Assembly: GCA_910592005.1 (NCBI GenBank) | Contig: CAJVPP010000197.1 | Coordinates: 1 to 41,141, forward strand | From: Funneliformis mosseae | Lineage: Eukaryota > Glomeromycota > Glomeromycetes > Glomerales > Glomeraceae | Reading direction: 5' to 3' | DNA length: 41,141 bases | Shown here: in pieces, positions 1-11,500 of the stretch | Layout: each line of letters opens with the position of its first letter | Numbering within the stretch: the first letter of the stretch is position 1 | Translations under genes and position numbers: made by a program | Notes under the pieces: model-generated | What the model was told of the DNA's origin: nothing | What the model saw: the letters and a program-made list of their open reading frames with translations, nothing else | The model's database searches: none

Positions 1-25
1 TTTATTAAATATTATTTATAAAGAA

Positions 26-56
26 CACTCTAGAAATACTGGAAAATTCTAGAGTG
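26..56. repeat. Perfect 10-bp inverted repeat (hairpin)
   Basis: CACTCTAGAA at 26-35 is matched by its exact reverse complement at 47-56, with an 11-base loop. The arms and loop hold GAA and TTC blocks, which loosely resembles a heat-shock-element arrangement. No gene starts nearby, so a regulatory role is only a guess. Confidence 0.6.
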
Positions 57-107
57 AAAAATGAACATGCTACGACTTAAAAAACAAGCAGCACTTGTAG
101 TGCCATT

Positions 108-266
108 ACTTTCGCCGGTGACTGTAAATAATATTTTGCAATCATAAAAATCTTAATTTTGGTCAGAAATTAAATTTCGACTGGAGCTAAATTCATTTAT
201 TTTAACCGATAAAAAAAATCATTAACCAGTTAACATGTTAACTGCTTTAACCAGTTTCAATCTCTA
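108..266 (+). mobile_element. 5'-truncated hAT-type MITE copy
   Basis: This stretch aligns by eye with the right-hand half of the complete MITE at 39688-39912. Both share the block around GCAATCATAAAAATCTTAA, the ATTCATTTATTTTAA block, and the same right end with TTAAC repeats closing in CAATCTCTA. The left terminal repeat is not visible upstream, so this copy is truncated or too diverged at its 5' side. Differences between the copies are mostly C/T or G/A. Confidence 0.6.
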
Positions 267-1168
267 TTATTAAATCTTTTGTAATAACTTCTTGTTTTAA
301 GAAACATCATCATTGTAAATTGCATCAAACTTATTTTGTTTTGTAAAACAAAATTTAAATGAAAAAATATGAAAAAAAATTTGAAGTTGAATATCTTTAA
401 TTAATTTATATATTGCATGCTTATTAAACAATGGATTCAAAATATTTGAATATTTGATTATCTGATTATTTATTTCATAGTTGGTGATAATTGATTAAAT
501 GACCAAATAACCAGTCAAAATTTTTGTCTAATTGATCATTGTAATCAGTTAGTCATATCCAGATAATTTGATTACAGATCGAACGATTCAGACTTCTAAT
601 ATAAAGTAATATAATTATTATCATCATTATTAAATTTTACATAAGATATTATAATATTAAAGAGAAGGTCATTACACACAAAAAGAAAAAACATCAGTTA
701 TTTACAATAAATTAAAAAAAATATTGGAATCATTTTAAATTACACTTCAACAATTTCTTTATTATCAAATTTATGTTACAAAATTATATGATTTGAAGTA
801 TGCTATAACAAAACTAAACAAAGTAAATTCAGTTAGCATTTTTGATTATAAAAACTAAAAACTAATCAAAATCTGCAATTGCAAAGTTTAATTTTAATTG
901 AATAATTTAGTATTATTTAAACAATTTTAATTAGCTAATGAATTTTTTGTGCACTAGTCCTGTTCAATTCTAGATTAAATCGTTCATATCAGAAAAAAAA
1001 AAACAATCAAATCATAGTTACAATTGAGCACAATATTTTTTGAATTTTGATCAATCAGATTAATTGTAATAAATATAATTGGCTTTAAATCTAACTTCAC
1101 AAACTTTTTTAATATAAATCACAAACAGCAAATACATAGAATATTACTGCTACAAACACTTCTAGAAA
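267..1168. other. AT-rich stretch without a recognisable gene
   Basis: Low-complexity DNA with scattered short repeats such as TTAACCAGTT and AATTGATTAA. I see no open reading frame or splice pattern that I can support. It lies between a truncated MITE and the decayed Harbinger transposase, and may be internal or flanking DNA of that element. Confidence 0.5.
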
Positions 1169-2236
1169 ATGAATCTAAAGAGGAAAAGAAGAGAACTTCA
1201 AGTAAGAAAGAAGAGAGTATTATTTTAAAAGCTACTTTAATACAATGATAAAATACGTATTATTTAAAATCACAGTTGCATTATGTAGCAAAATCAAAGT
1301 ATTGGTGGTGACATGTTCTCTAATTTTATGATTCTATTAGATTCAAAAAACTTCTGCAAATGTTTTCACATCACTTAGCTGATCTTATATGCCCTCATCC
1401 TGTATTTTCATCATAAGAAATTAAACCTTAGGCTGTTGAATTTTAATTAACTATATTTCTTTGTCAGCTTGATTCTACTAGAAGTATATTTGGACATTAT
1501 TCAAGATTTGAAGTAGAAGAAGAATCAATAATTTTTTATACTAAACGAGTTATTCAAGTAATTATAGCACAAAAAAACAAATAGCCTACTTTAGAAGAAT
1601 ATAAAAAATTTCATAAGAGGTTTGAAAAATTTAGAAGGACTTAAGAATGTAATTAGAGCGGTTGATAGAACATATATTCCTATAAAAAATGCTTCAAACA
1701 AGAATCTAGAAATTTATTTTACTTAAAAAAAATGTTACTATTCACTGTCAAGGTATTATAAATGACAGAAGTATTTTTATTAATTTTGATGTAGATTGAT
1801 CAGATTCAGTACATGATGCCACAAGTTTTTAGAATTTTCTTTTTATAAAAATTATTCTAATCTTATCTAAGGAGATGATTATCTTTTAAATAATTTAGCA
1901 TATTCCATTTCTCCTTTTTTAATCCCATCTTTTAAAGATCCAAATTCTCAAAAATAAAAGGAATTCAATCAATTTCATTCACATCATCAAGTTGTAGTAA
2001 AAAATACTTTTAGAAGGTTAAAAGCAAGATTTAGAGTGTTAAAGGATCTTGATATCAAAACAGTTAAAATGGGAATTCTATTTATATGTTGTACAATAAT
2101 TTTACATATCTTTTTAGAAATAAATATAGATATTTAGGAAGTTGACTTAAATGATATAGATGATACAAATAAAAATAATAGTCATATATTAAGAGAAAAT
2201 TATAAGACATTAAAAAGAACTAGGCAAGCTAAATAA
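1169..2236 (+). pseudogene. Decayed Harbinger (HARBI1-like, DDE_Tnp_4) transposase
   Basis: Read through its stops, the frame gives a PIF/Harbinger transposase. An N-terminal part reads LADLICPHPVFSS. The first catalytic Asp is at 1664-1666 in AVDRTYIPIK (family form: GAIDGTHIPIK). The second Asp region is at about 1791-1830, with a TGA at 1797 where the family has Trp. A C-terminal part reads FRRLKARFRVL. The catalytic Glu expected before this last motif is Lys (AAA, 2000-2002). Premature stops at 1414, 1429 and 1444 sit at likely Gln codons. At least one frameshift lies near 1640, and the N-terminus is poorly resolved. A Myb/SANT-like gene lies tail-to-tail downstream, the usual Harbinger partner. 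Certainly inactive; the family assignment is strong. Confidence 0.85.
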
Positions 2237-2394
2237 ACTTTATTTTTCATCAATATTTTTTATAAACAAATAGAATATGTAAAGTTTAATAACTTTAGCT
2301 AATAAAATAACAAAATTTTATTGTAAAAAAATTATTAACTTTATTAAATATTCATACTATTATTATTATATTATTAAATTTATATTTTATCATT

Positions 2395-3115
2395 CTTAAA
2401 TCCAATTCTTTCATTTTAAGCTTATATTCTATATCTAATTGCTCTATATCAAACTCCATTTTCTTTTGTAATATTTTAGCCTTAATTCATTCAACTTCTA
2501 ATTCTTATTTTTTAAAGCTGATTCTGCTTCTCAAATTTCTCTTTTCAATTTTTGCTACTTATAAAACTATTCACTTTCAAGAGTAAGCCTTTTTTCCTAA
2601 ATCATTTGATGTATATTACTCATAGGAATAATAGCCTTAGTCAATAGATCTTGTGATTTTCATTTTTAGAAGCTTGGTTATTCTTTATTTCTGTTAGATT
2701 TTCTTCATTAATTTCTTTCTCTTCAAAACTGTCAATTAATTAAATATCATCAGAGAAACCATTTACCAAAAATTCTGAATTATAATTTTTGCACGTTTCC
2801 AATAAAACATTAAGGCTTTTAAACTATTTTCCCTTTGCTTAAACTTCTCTTTCTGTTTGGTTTTCCTTCTCTTTAATTTTATTATACTTGGTTACAAAAT
2901 AAGATAGTTTATTCTTCTCATAATTTTCTTAGAAAAACCTTAGTAGCAGTTAATTTGGCAAAGTTTGATTTATTCTTTTTATAGATAGCAAAGTTTTCTT
3001 CAAGAAAACTTAACAATAATCCTGTACTTTCGTCATCTCAGCCAGTTTCATCTTCAGTAAATCCTGTTTTTTCTGTTTTTTAGTTATTCTTCTTTTTGGA
3101 GACTTTTGTAGTCAT
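2395..3115 (-). pseudogene. Decayed Myb/SANT-like Harbinger accessory protein
   Basis: The minus frame starts MTTKVSKKKNN and continues into a helix-rich segment with DDESTGLLLSFLEEN and YKKNKSNFAKLTATKVF. This resembles the trihelix Myb/SANT domain proteins that Harbinger elements encode beside the transposase to bind the element ends and import the transposase into the nucleus. The conserved domain-opening Trp is a TGA at 3038-3040, and a Gln-like codon is TAA at 3080-3082. The rest is a Lys/Glu-rich coiled-coil tail broken by more stops and frameshifts. The C-terminal limit is approximate. Placement convergent with the transposase supports the call. Confidence 0.65.
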
Positions 3116-3229
3116 CAAAGATGTTAAAGTATTAGCGATAGGTATTATTTCTTAAATTTCAGGTATAAATGGTTGTGATGAAGTAAGTGTTACTATATAT
3201 AATATTAGAATTAAAACTTGTGAATATTC

Positions 3230-3340
3230 TCATCCTCGTGAAGGTTTTTATGAAAATCCTTGTGAAAGTTCTTGTAGAGATCCTTGTGAAAGTTCTTATA
3301 AAGGTCTCTAATGAAAATTCTCATGAAAGTTCTTGTAGCT
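3230..3340. repeat. Short degenerate minisatellite, about 24-bp unit
   Basis: Two clear units begin CCTTGTGAAAGTTCTT at 3258 and 3282, with weaker units on both sides. The tandem repeat creates a small open frame of Leu/Val/Lys repeats that does not look like a real protein. Confidence 0.55.
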
Positions 3341-3559
3341 TAAGAGCAATTAGACAAAAGGTGGATCTTAGATTAGGCATATTAACTGGTATAACTTGAT
3401 AAAGATTTTAGTTAAAAGGATGCGTAGATATGTCATGATTGTTGTCTATTATATCAACTTTATTGACTGATCTCTGATTGTTTTTTTAACCAATCATCTA
3501 AGGGCAGATTTTGTGATTAATCCAGTCTGATCTAGAATTAAACAGGGTTAATATCTGTA

Positions 3560-5175
3560 CATTACTTTATTACATTAAAATTGAAATCTTTTTAAATTAC
3601 TTTTTGACTTTTAATCAAAATCATTTTTTAGTCTCTTTTAACTTCAAATTGAGTAACTTGTTGCAAAGTTAATTGTTCTAACTGAACTTTTAATTTTTTA
3701 ACTTCTTCTTTATAATTACTATTCTCTTTTTTTAATTGCTTAATTCGATTTAACAATTTTTACTTTTGTTTCTTACTTCACTTTTCAGATTTCTCTTAAA
3801 ATTTAACTACTTCTTCTCTTTTAATATTTAACTCTTCTTTAACAGTTGATAGTTCTTTTTCTAATTTCTTAGTCTTTTTTACTAAATGATAATCAAAAGA
3901 TTTAGAAGTGCCTGCTTGCCTAATTTTATTATTTTCTAAAAGATTATAGAAACAGGACTCTCTGTTTCTTTTTAGTCATCTACAACTTTTACAGTAAGAA
4001 AGAATTTTATTCTCTAAATCCTTTTTACAATTATCATAGATAAAATCAATATTAACACAGTCTTCATCATTATCATATGTCATCACTTCATGAGTAGCAA
4101 AAGTGAAAGTTAAATTTTCAGCATGAAGATCTAATACGTAGTAATTACAATCTTCTCTTCTGCTACCTTTTTCTAATTCTAATATTTTATATTCTAATCT
4201 CATGCTATTTATCCTTTTGTAAAATATAGGTGTTGAACTTTTCTTGAACCTTTTCTTTGTTTTCTTAATTAACTTTTTCAATTATTGAAGTTTATTTGTT
4301 TTTCTTTCTTTTTCTAAATTATTTCTTAATTTTTGATTCTCCACTTTTAATTCGATTAATCTAATATCTTTTCATTTAGCTACCTCATAAATATTCTTTT
4401 TGTAATATTCTTCGGATTTGTCTAATGCTTTTAAATTCATTTTAATTTCAATGTTTATTCTTTTTTTTAATTCTTCGATTCTGTCATTTCTTTTTTCTAA
4501 CTTTGCCTTTAATTCTTTTATTTCATTTTTCAGTTCATTTACCTTAGCAAATTTTTTATTAGTACTAACAGTTAATTCATTCAAACTGCTAATTAATTCA
4601 TCCAGAAAAAAATTTCTAAGTTCATAGTTATCATAACAGATTTAACTTCTTCAATCTTCTTTATATCCTTTTTCAATAATTCTTTTAGTGATTAAATTAT
4701 CTTCTTCTTCTTCTATTTTACCTTCATTTAATCACTTTCAAAATAATTCTTTATTTTCTTTGAAGTTTAATTTGATGAGGTTAATAAAAATATCTTTTTT
4801 AGCCTTATTTCTTATATTACAATGAACACTTGTTTGCTTGTAGTAAAGATAATAACTGTAAGTATTTAAAACTACATTCTTGCAAGCTGGTTTAAAAGGA
4901 TATAACTTACAAAAATCAGACCACTTTTCTTGATCACAATAAACTCTCATAATTTTATTAACTATATCTACATTAGGATTATTAGTGTAATGACTTTCAC
5001 TTAAAATAGTAGCTATTCATATTCTAATTTCTTCATTATTCAACTGTTTAAATTGTAATGATGTTTTTAATTTTTCATTTTCTTGTTCTTTTTTGGCTAA
5101 CTGCTTTTTCAACAACTCTATTTCTTTTAATAGTTCTTGGCTTTTTTGTTATTGTTCTCTTATTATATTTATCAT
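3560..5175 (-). pseudogene. Decayed coiled-coil protein gene, unknown function
   Basis: One frame starting at the ATG at 5173-5175 can be followed for about 1.6 kb. It encodes a Lys/Glu/Leu-rich coiled coil at both ends. In the middle is a Cys/aromatic segment (VYCDQEKWSDFCKLYPF) and a compact part containing EDCNYYVLDLHAENLTF. I do not recognise the family. The reading is broken by TGA codons at plausible Trp positions (two TGAs within three codons near 4740), TAA at plausible Gln positions, and a compensated frameshift near 4600-4680. It lies directly downstream of the DUF7869-like gene on the same strand and may belong to the same element; that is inference. Confidence 0.5.
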
Positions 5176-5364
5176 AGTATCCTTATTTCTTTTATAAATA
5201 TATATAATTCTCTCTTTATATATAATATATTTTTACATTTAATATTTTCTTTAAACTTTGAAAAGCAAAAAAAAAACTAGCAAATTTATTAAAAGATTAA
5301 ACTTATTAAATTTAATGACAGCAAGAAAAGAAAAATTACGAAAGTTATTTTTATTCTAAATATT

Positions 5365-7870
5365 TTATTCACTGTCAGTATAGATTAGTCATAGATAAAT
5401 AACATTTTTAAATTTATCTCTAATAAATAAACGAATATTATGGTAAAAATATTCTTGCCTTTTATGATCCAGAGAAGGTGATATTAATATCAAAATAGAT
5501 AAAAATTTGATTTCTTTAGTAATTTTGAAAACACTTGATTTTCTAGTTTTTAACAAATTAAATTCAATAAAAAATCTATTAGTAACTATTTGAGTTTTCA
5601 CAATGCTAAGATTAGCTGCTTCAAAAAAAAAATGTTGATATTTTTGTAAATCACTTAATTTCTTAAAGAAAATTCCTAATAATGAATTGAGATCTAAATA
5701 TTAAAAACCTTTCCCATTGTCATAACACTGAGTTTTATTTAATCCTACTATACTTGATCTTTTCACAACTTCAATAATATGATTCACACAATCTACTATT
5801 GTATTTTGGTAAAGTTTTTTAATCAATCCAAAACTGCTATGCTCTGAACAGTTCGGTTCAGTCTAGATTATAGGCCAATCCAAAACTGAACTGAAAATTT
5901 CAGTTCAGTTCAGTTCAGATTAAAAATCTTAAAAATGCCAATCCAAAACTGAACTAAACCATAAACCAGTAAAAATCTGAACTAAACTGAAAATTTTGGA
6001 TTAATCTGAAATTTCAGATCGTTTGAAATGATAACTTCAATCGTTCCAAATGAACGATTTTTTATCATTCTGAATGATTTTCTTATCGTTCGTTTAGAAC
6101 GATATTTTGATCATTCTAATTGAACGATTTTCTTATCGTTCAATTAGAACGATATTTTGATCGTTTTAATCAAACGATTCTTTTATCATTCGTTTGGAAT
6201 GATAATTTGATCATTTCAATCAAATGATTCTATTATCGTTCATTTGGAATAATATTTTGATCATTCTAATCAAATAATTCTTTTATCATTCGTTTGAAAC
6301 GATAATTTGATCATTTCAATTGAACGATTTTCTTATTGTTCGATTAGAACGATAATTTCATCATTCCAATTGAACGATTTTCTTATCGTTCGTTTGAAAT
6401 GATAATTTTATTGTTTTAAATGATCTAAAATTTCAGATTAATTCAAAATTTTCAGTTCAGTTCGGATTTTTTTTAGTTTGGATTAGATTTATAATCCGAA
6501 AAAAATCTGAATTGAACCGAAAATTTTCAGATTGAATTTTTTGCAATCTGAAACTGAACTAAAGTTGATCTGAACTGAAATTTTTTGGATTAATCCAAAC
6601 CGTTCAAAGCTTTAATCACACTTGAATTTAATATGTTCAGGTATCATAAAATTTAATTTGATACTTTCATAATAACCACAAATTACTAGATATAGGTAAA
6701 ATCAAATAGTAACATTATTTTTATTTTGACCACCTGCATTATTACAAGTAATTTTTAAATTCTTTTCACCTTTATTTAATCTCTTAATTCCGTCAAAAAC
6801 CATGCTAAAAGTACCATTAGGACCTTTACTTATTATTTCATTTTCATCAAAAATATAATTAATTTGCTTATGTATTACTTTATCTTGAATACTAAATAAA
6901 TGCACTTTACGTGAACTGAAATAGTAAATCTTACTTATTTGTTAATCAGAATGTGAAATATGAACATTTTATGCTCAATCGTAACTGTAGTGAACAGTAG
7001 CATTAATACTATAATAATCAACTTCGCCTTCTATCACAAGATAATTCTCATCTACAAATTTTTTTGTTTTGCTACTAATTTTGTATTCTGGTTATAATAA
7101 TTTCTTTCTAACTTAACCTTAACTAGATATTCTTTGTATTTTGTTAGTAAATTTTTTGCTGCTTCCTCCTTATAGATATTATACTGTAAGCCATTCTGAA
7201 AATGTTAGCACATATCACATAAATCTGTTTTTAGACTTATAATTTGAATATAAGGTGTTAATTGATATCACAACTTATGAAATGCATCATATTTTAATAA
7301 GTTTAACGTGCTATCTCATTTAAAACCTGCAAGAAAATCACAATAAACTGATTTATAACTAATTTCTGCTAGTAGAAATATAAGTGATTGAGTAATTCAG
7401 TTGACATTTCTATCAGGACTTGGTAATTCATGAATTTCAGCATAATTCTTCAGAAAATTCTTAACTGCTACTACAACATTTTTATCTATTACTATTTTGG
7501 TTTTTTATTGTAACATTTTTTTTACATTACCATGAATTCTTGAAATAAATCTATTATTTGTTAAGTGATTTCTAATATTTTTAAAATAAGTTTGACCAAT
7601 TCCTAACATATTAAGATATGTTTTCTGACAAAGTAATGTATTATGATCCCAATGATAAAATGTTCTTTTATTAGATCTAATTTTTCTTTTAAGAAGTTTA
7701 TTATTACTTATTATTTTACTATTCATAACTTTAAGTTGAGCCATTAAAAATATATCTTGTTCTGATTAAATAAAGCTTGAAAATCTCCTTGCATTTTTGC
7801 AAATTTTTCTTTTGGAATTTTATTTGAATAACCACAATTACAACCATTTTTTAGAAAATTTATTGCTTTT
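5365..7870 (-). pseudogene. Decayed DUF7869-like transposon-derived gene, split by a satellite block
   Basis: The minus frame carries the hallmark ITCNNAGGQNKNN near 6702-6760 (family form: DNxxGQNKNN), preceded by KQINYIFDENEIISKGPNGT. The N-terminal part (7505-7744) reads NKRTFYHWDHNTLLCQ. After GGQNKNN the frame continues as LNFMIPEHIKFKCD to about 6615. It is then cut by a repeat block and resumes at about 5830 with FGLIKKLYQNT, ending at 5365. DUF7869 proteins occur in many eukaryotes and look transposon-derived; no enzymatic role is established. Stops fall at Trp and Gln positions. Frame continuity on both sides of the satellite is seen directly. The family name is from memory of the motif. 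Confidence 0.65.
5825..6612. repeat. Satellite block with exact 50-bp period and inverted ends
   Basis: The core (about 6031-6430) is a tandem array. TTATCGTT/TTATCATT landmarks recur at 6081, 6131, 6181, 6231, 6281, 6331 and 6381, an exact 50-bp spacing over seven units. Each unit contains short palindromes of the GTTCxxxxxGAAC type. The flanks are short CTGAACTGAA/TTCAGTTCAG repeats in opposite orientations. The outermost ends look like imperfect inverted repeats (GCTCTGAACAGTTCGG at the left, and the complement of GCTTTGAACGGTTTGG at the right). The whole block sits inside the DUF7869-like gene, which suggests transposition of a non-autonomous element carrying internal satellites. Confidence 0.75.
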
Positions 7871-8116
7871 TCATATTCAGTAAAATTATTACTATTATTT
7901 ATTATGCAGTATATCACTTTATAGTTTTTTAGCTATTAAAAAAAGATATATTTATTTTTTATAAACTTTATGTATAACAAATAGTAAATACATCACTTTT
8001 AAACATCTGAAAATAAACTAACTAGATACAATTTATATTGATGGATTACAATAAAAGAAACTTTACATTTTGAAATGAAAATTACTATTTATTAATAATC
8101 ATACTAATAGTAATTA

Positions 8117-8288
8117 CAGTCAATTCTTGATATAACGAATTCTTAATATAACGAATTTTTTGAACAAATATAATAAAAATACTCTTGTTATAGCGAATTG
8201 ACTAATTAAATCTCTTAAAATCTTCACTATAGCTTTATAGCGAAGTTGAGATCTAAGACATAGAGTTCATTATAACAAGAATTGACTG
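8117..8288. mobile_element. Complete pogo/Tc1-mariner-type MITE, 172 bp
   Basis: The left end CAGTCAATTCTTGATATAAC and the right end (reverse complement CAGTCAATTCTTGTTATAAT) form terminal inverted repeats of more than 20 bp. Each side is flanked by TA, the target duplication of Tc1/mariner-superfamily elements. The CAGT start with a TATAACGAA motif is typical of pogo-type ends. There is no coding capacity. A second copy lies at 40602-40718. Confidence 0.85.
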
Positions 8289-8377
8289 TATTATATTTAT
8301 TAAAATTTATTGTTCAATTTAATTATTTGTTGCTTTAATAATAAACTTATATTTACTCTTTTTTAACTATCTATATT

Positions 8378-11300
8378 TTAGACATCAGTATTATTGTATT
8401 TATCTAATAGTAATTTTTCATCTGGATTGTTAGGACACCAGGGTAAAAATGTTTCAATATATTTAGTTCAATCTCCTAATATAGAATCATAGGATCACAT
8501 TTTATCATAAGAATTAATGTAGGCACTAAGTATTGCATGTAAACTTTCAATAGTTTTTTCACGTGCAACTTTAAAAGACCTGAAACTTAAAATAGCATAG
8601 TGTGTAATTGGTTTTCCCTAATCAGACCTAAGGGTGGTTCCCCATTCCTCTTCCAAATTTTTAAATCCTTTTTCATGTGCTCTAAGCCAATACATGGCAA
8701 GATAACGAGAATTAACTTCTGCTAAATCACTTTTTTCAAGAACATATTTAGGTGTAACTTAGATATTGCATCTATTTTAAAATTGGAATTGGTAGACTTT
8801 AAGTTGTGATTCTTGATTTGAATCATTTAGAATGTATAGTCATCATTTTCTGTGTGAATAGGTATTAAAAAGTCAGCACCTTTTTAGTTATGTTTAAGAT
8901 TGAATGCAACACTAGTTTCATAACCTTTGTTAAATCATTTTTAATTGGAATGGTAGAAATAGTAACAAATCTTGTAAAGAGATACTGGCATTTTTAAGAG
9001 TATTATATTCATCATTATCATTATTTAAAATGCTTCTATAGTTCAATAATAATTCATTTAAAAAGTCTATCAATTTAATTTCTCCTACAAAAAAGAGAAT
9101 TTTTTTTCTTCTTTTCTTTCTTATTTGAAGACTCTGATGGGTCAATATAAGAATGAGCTCTCCAACAATCTCACTATGATTTCTTGGTTCTACAATTTTT
9201 TGATCAAGTGTTTATGCAATACAATATAAAATGTTATTGTTCAAAAGTTCATAAACAGCTTCAGTAATCAAAGGTTCTGATAGATAATAAACTAGAACTT
9301 TTATCTATCTTGAGAGATCACAAAACAGATATCAAGATAACTACCAATGAGATTTAAAGCAAAATGTACTGATGGGAAAATGTTTACAGAATACAAGGAA
9401 GTAAGTATTGCTACATTTGTAAGGTTTTTCCTTTTTTCGTAATCTTTACCCTTAATTAATAATTTGCCACCTCCTTGTATTTTTGCTTTTATAAGATTTA
9501 TGACTTTATCCCAAGCATAAATATCATTTTCCTCAAAATTAATACCTTTACAGTATGCATTTTTGAGTGCCTTTTAACATGGTCTTTCATTAGAGAAGAG
9601 ACAATTATAGTAAGTATCTGAAGAATCAGTCAGAGTGTTAAAAGTTGTAATATTGATGAATGACATGAAGACCTTGCGGCTATTATTGATTGATTTCACA
9701 GTTAGGTTATCTCTAGGAGAAGGTGCAATGTTTAAGAGTCATGATGTAGTGTCTAAGATCACTGTAAATAAACCTTTGCCTGCCACTTATTTTCTTAAAG
9801 TGCACGCCTTCAACATTGAAACAAAGACATATGTATATTATTGTTATTGTACTTTAGAAGTGTTTTTCCCTCATCAATGCAGAGCAGAACTTTTATTTCA
9901 GAATTAACATTTCCAAAATTTTCTTTTAGATAACCTGCATTATCCCTAATTAATTCTAGTTTTCTTTGACTTTGTCTGATTTCGTACATATTTGCAATAA
10001 CTATTATAGGATTCTAAATAGATTTGCCATTATCATTAAGTTGCCATTCCTAAAATCGTCTAGAATTAGAACAATAATTCTCTTGATTCTTTATTATCAA
10101 GGAAATTGCCTTACCAAGAAAGTGTTAAACCAAGCTTGCAGATCGTTAGATTTTTCAAATGAATTGATAAAGTTTTTTGCAATGGCAGAAGGGTGTGAAA
10201 AACATTTTCTATCAATACCCAAATTTAAGTATAAAGTATAAACATTATTTGCATACTCTTTTATGAGTCTTGATTTGCCATAGCCTAAAAAATGTAAAAC
10301 AGTAAGATAAGGCATGTAAGTGTCTTTAGATTTATAGTGACATTCATCAATATATTGTTAAAAATAGTTTAGAAATTCTGATTTATCTTTGAATTCGTGA
10401 TTAAATGCAATAGAAGCATATTTAAACTCAGGCACATATTCCAGCATATGTCCCACTGATCCTTCTTCTTTCCTTTTCTCTAGATCTACTTGATCTGATG
10501 ATAAATGAATAATCATGATCATAATTAGCTAAACCATATTTAATTTAAAAACAAAAATTAGACAAAGTGATAGATATTCTAATTTGATCTTACCTTTAAC
10601 TACAATATGCAATGCATTTTCTCTTGTATTAAACAATCCATCGATAGGTATTTCTGAACCTAAGACTTCGTTCTCTCTGCAATAAAAGGTGATGACTTTT
10701 TCATATACATTTTTAATATTCTTTCTTAACTTTGGTTTAAGTGATTTTATCAGATCTTTGACATTAGATATTTCATATTCTTCTAAAATACTTTATCTGA
10801 AAGTGATGGTTCAATCTTTATAACAGACGTGTATTTCATATGCTTGAGCTATGTTAAAGTTAAATGAATGTAAATAGCAAATATCAACTTAAGTGAATAA
10901 GTAATATTTTTAAACACGAATAAGTATGAGTGATTATAAATAATTATCTGGTGAGATACTTGAGTCAGCTACCATAGGCGAATGTATTATTTCTAGTAAG
11001 ACAAAAGATATATTTAGATATGAACCATCATACAATAGGACAAAGAATAGTAAAATACATAAATTAATAGAGATATACCTTTAGCTAACTCCATTTTTGT
11101 TATTTTTTTTTCCAATTTTTGTATCCTTTCATCATTTAATGTGGTTGCTAATGAAATTTAGAAACTCAATAAATGAATAAAGCTATATATTTGTGTTTCT
11201 ATTTTATAATGACACAAAAAATAAGCAATAAACCAAATAGGAAGGACATACCAGAAAGTGTCACTTTTATTAGATTAATAAGTTTGATACCAAAATCACT

Positions 11301-11500
11301 AACCAATCTCTTAAAGCTTTTACCGCAATTATCTCAAAAATAAGTATCGTTCAGAAAAATATATTCAGTATCAACTTTTTGTTTTATTTAGAGAGTGAGA
11401 GAATCAGCAGGTTCAGATAATCCTGATTTTTGCTTGATAGCTTCATAGAGGTGAGTAAATTCAAAACCTGGAAGCTTATTGAGTAAGCTTTTGTGGTAAT
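8378..11500 (-). pseudogene. Decayed P-loop NTPase with nuclease-like C-terminus (Crinkler-like)
   Basis: The minus frame can be followed for about 3 kb with probable introns and frameshifts. The 5' part (11500-11250) reads LLNKLPGFEFTHLYEAIKQK. The middle has a Walker-A-like GYGKSRL (about 10271-10285) followed by VYTLYLNLG. The C-terminal third holds KGADFLIPI (Asp at 8872-8874) and, after a spacer and a stop, MIQIKNH (Lys at 8812-8814). That spacing resembles a PD-(D/E)XK nuclease core with Gln replacing the acidic residue. NTPase plus nuclease-like domains are known in Crinkler-type proteins, but the N-terminal secretion-type header is not evident, so the link is tentative. Stops are at Trp or Gln positions, for example TGAs near 8490 and 8470. 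The final stop is 8378-8380. Inactive. Confidence 0.55.

Noticed and set aside
3187..3399. 70-codon open frame rich in Leu, Val and Lys
   Set aside because: It is produced by a 24-bp minisatellite and has no family features.
3560..5175. Alternative genetic code (TGA=Trp, perhaps endobacterial DNA)
   Set aside because: TAA and TAG stops at Gln positions occur in the same frame, TGG is also used for Trp, and the same pattern appears in fungal transposons, so C-to-T decay explains more.
5825..6612. CRISPR-like array because of the 50-bp regular spacing
   Set aside because: The whole 50-bp unit repeats with internal palindromes; there are no unique spacers, and the context is a eukaryotic satellite.
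9635..10241. Plus-strand open frames of about 90 codons
   Set aside because: Antisense to the P-loop pseudogene, whose minus-strand motifs are clear.
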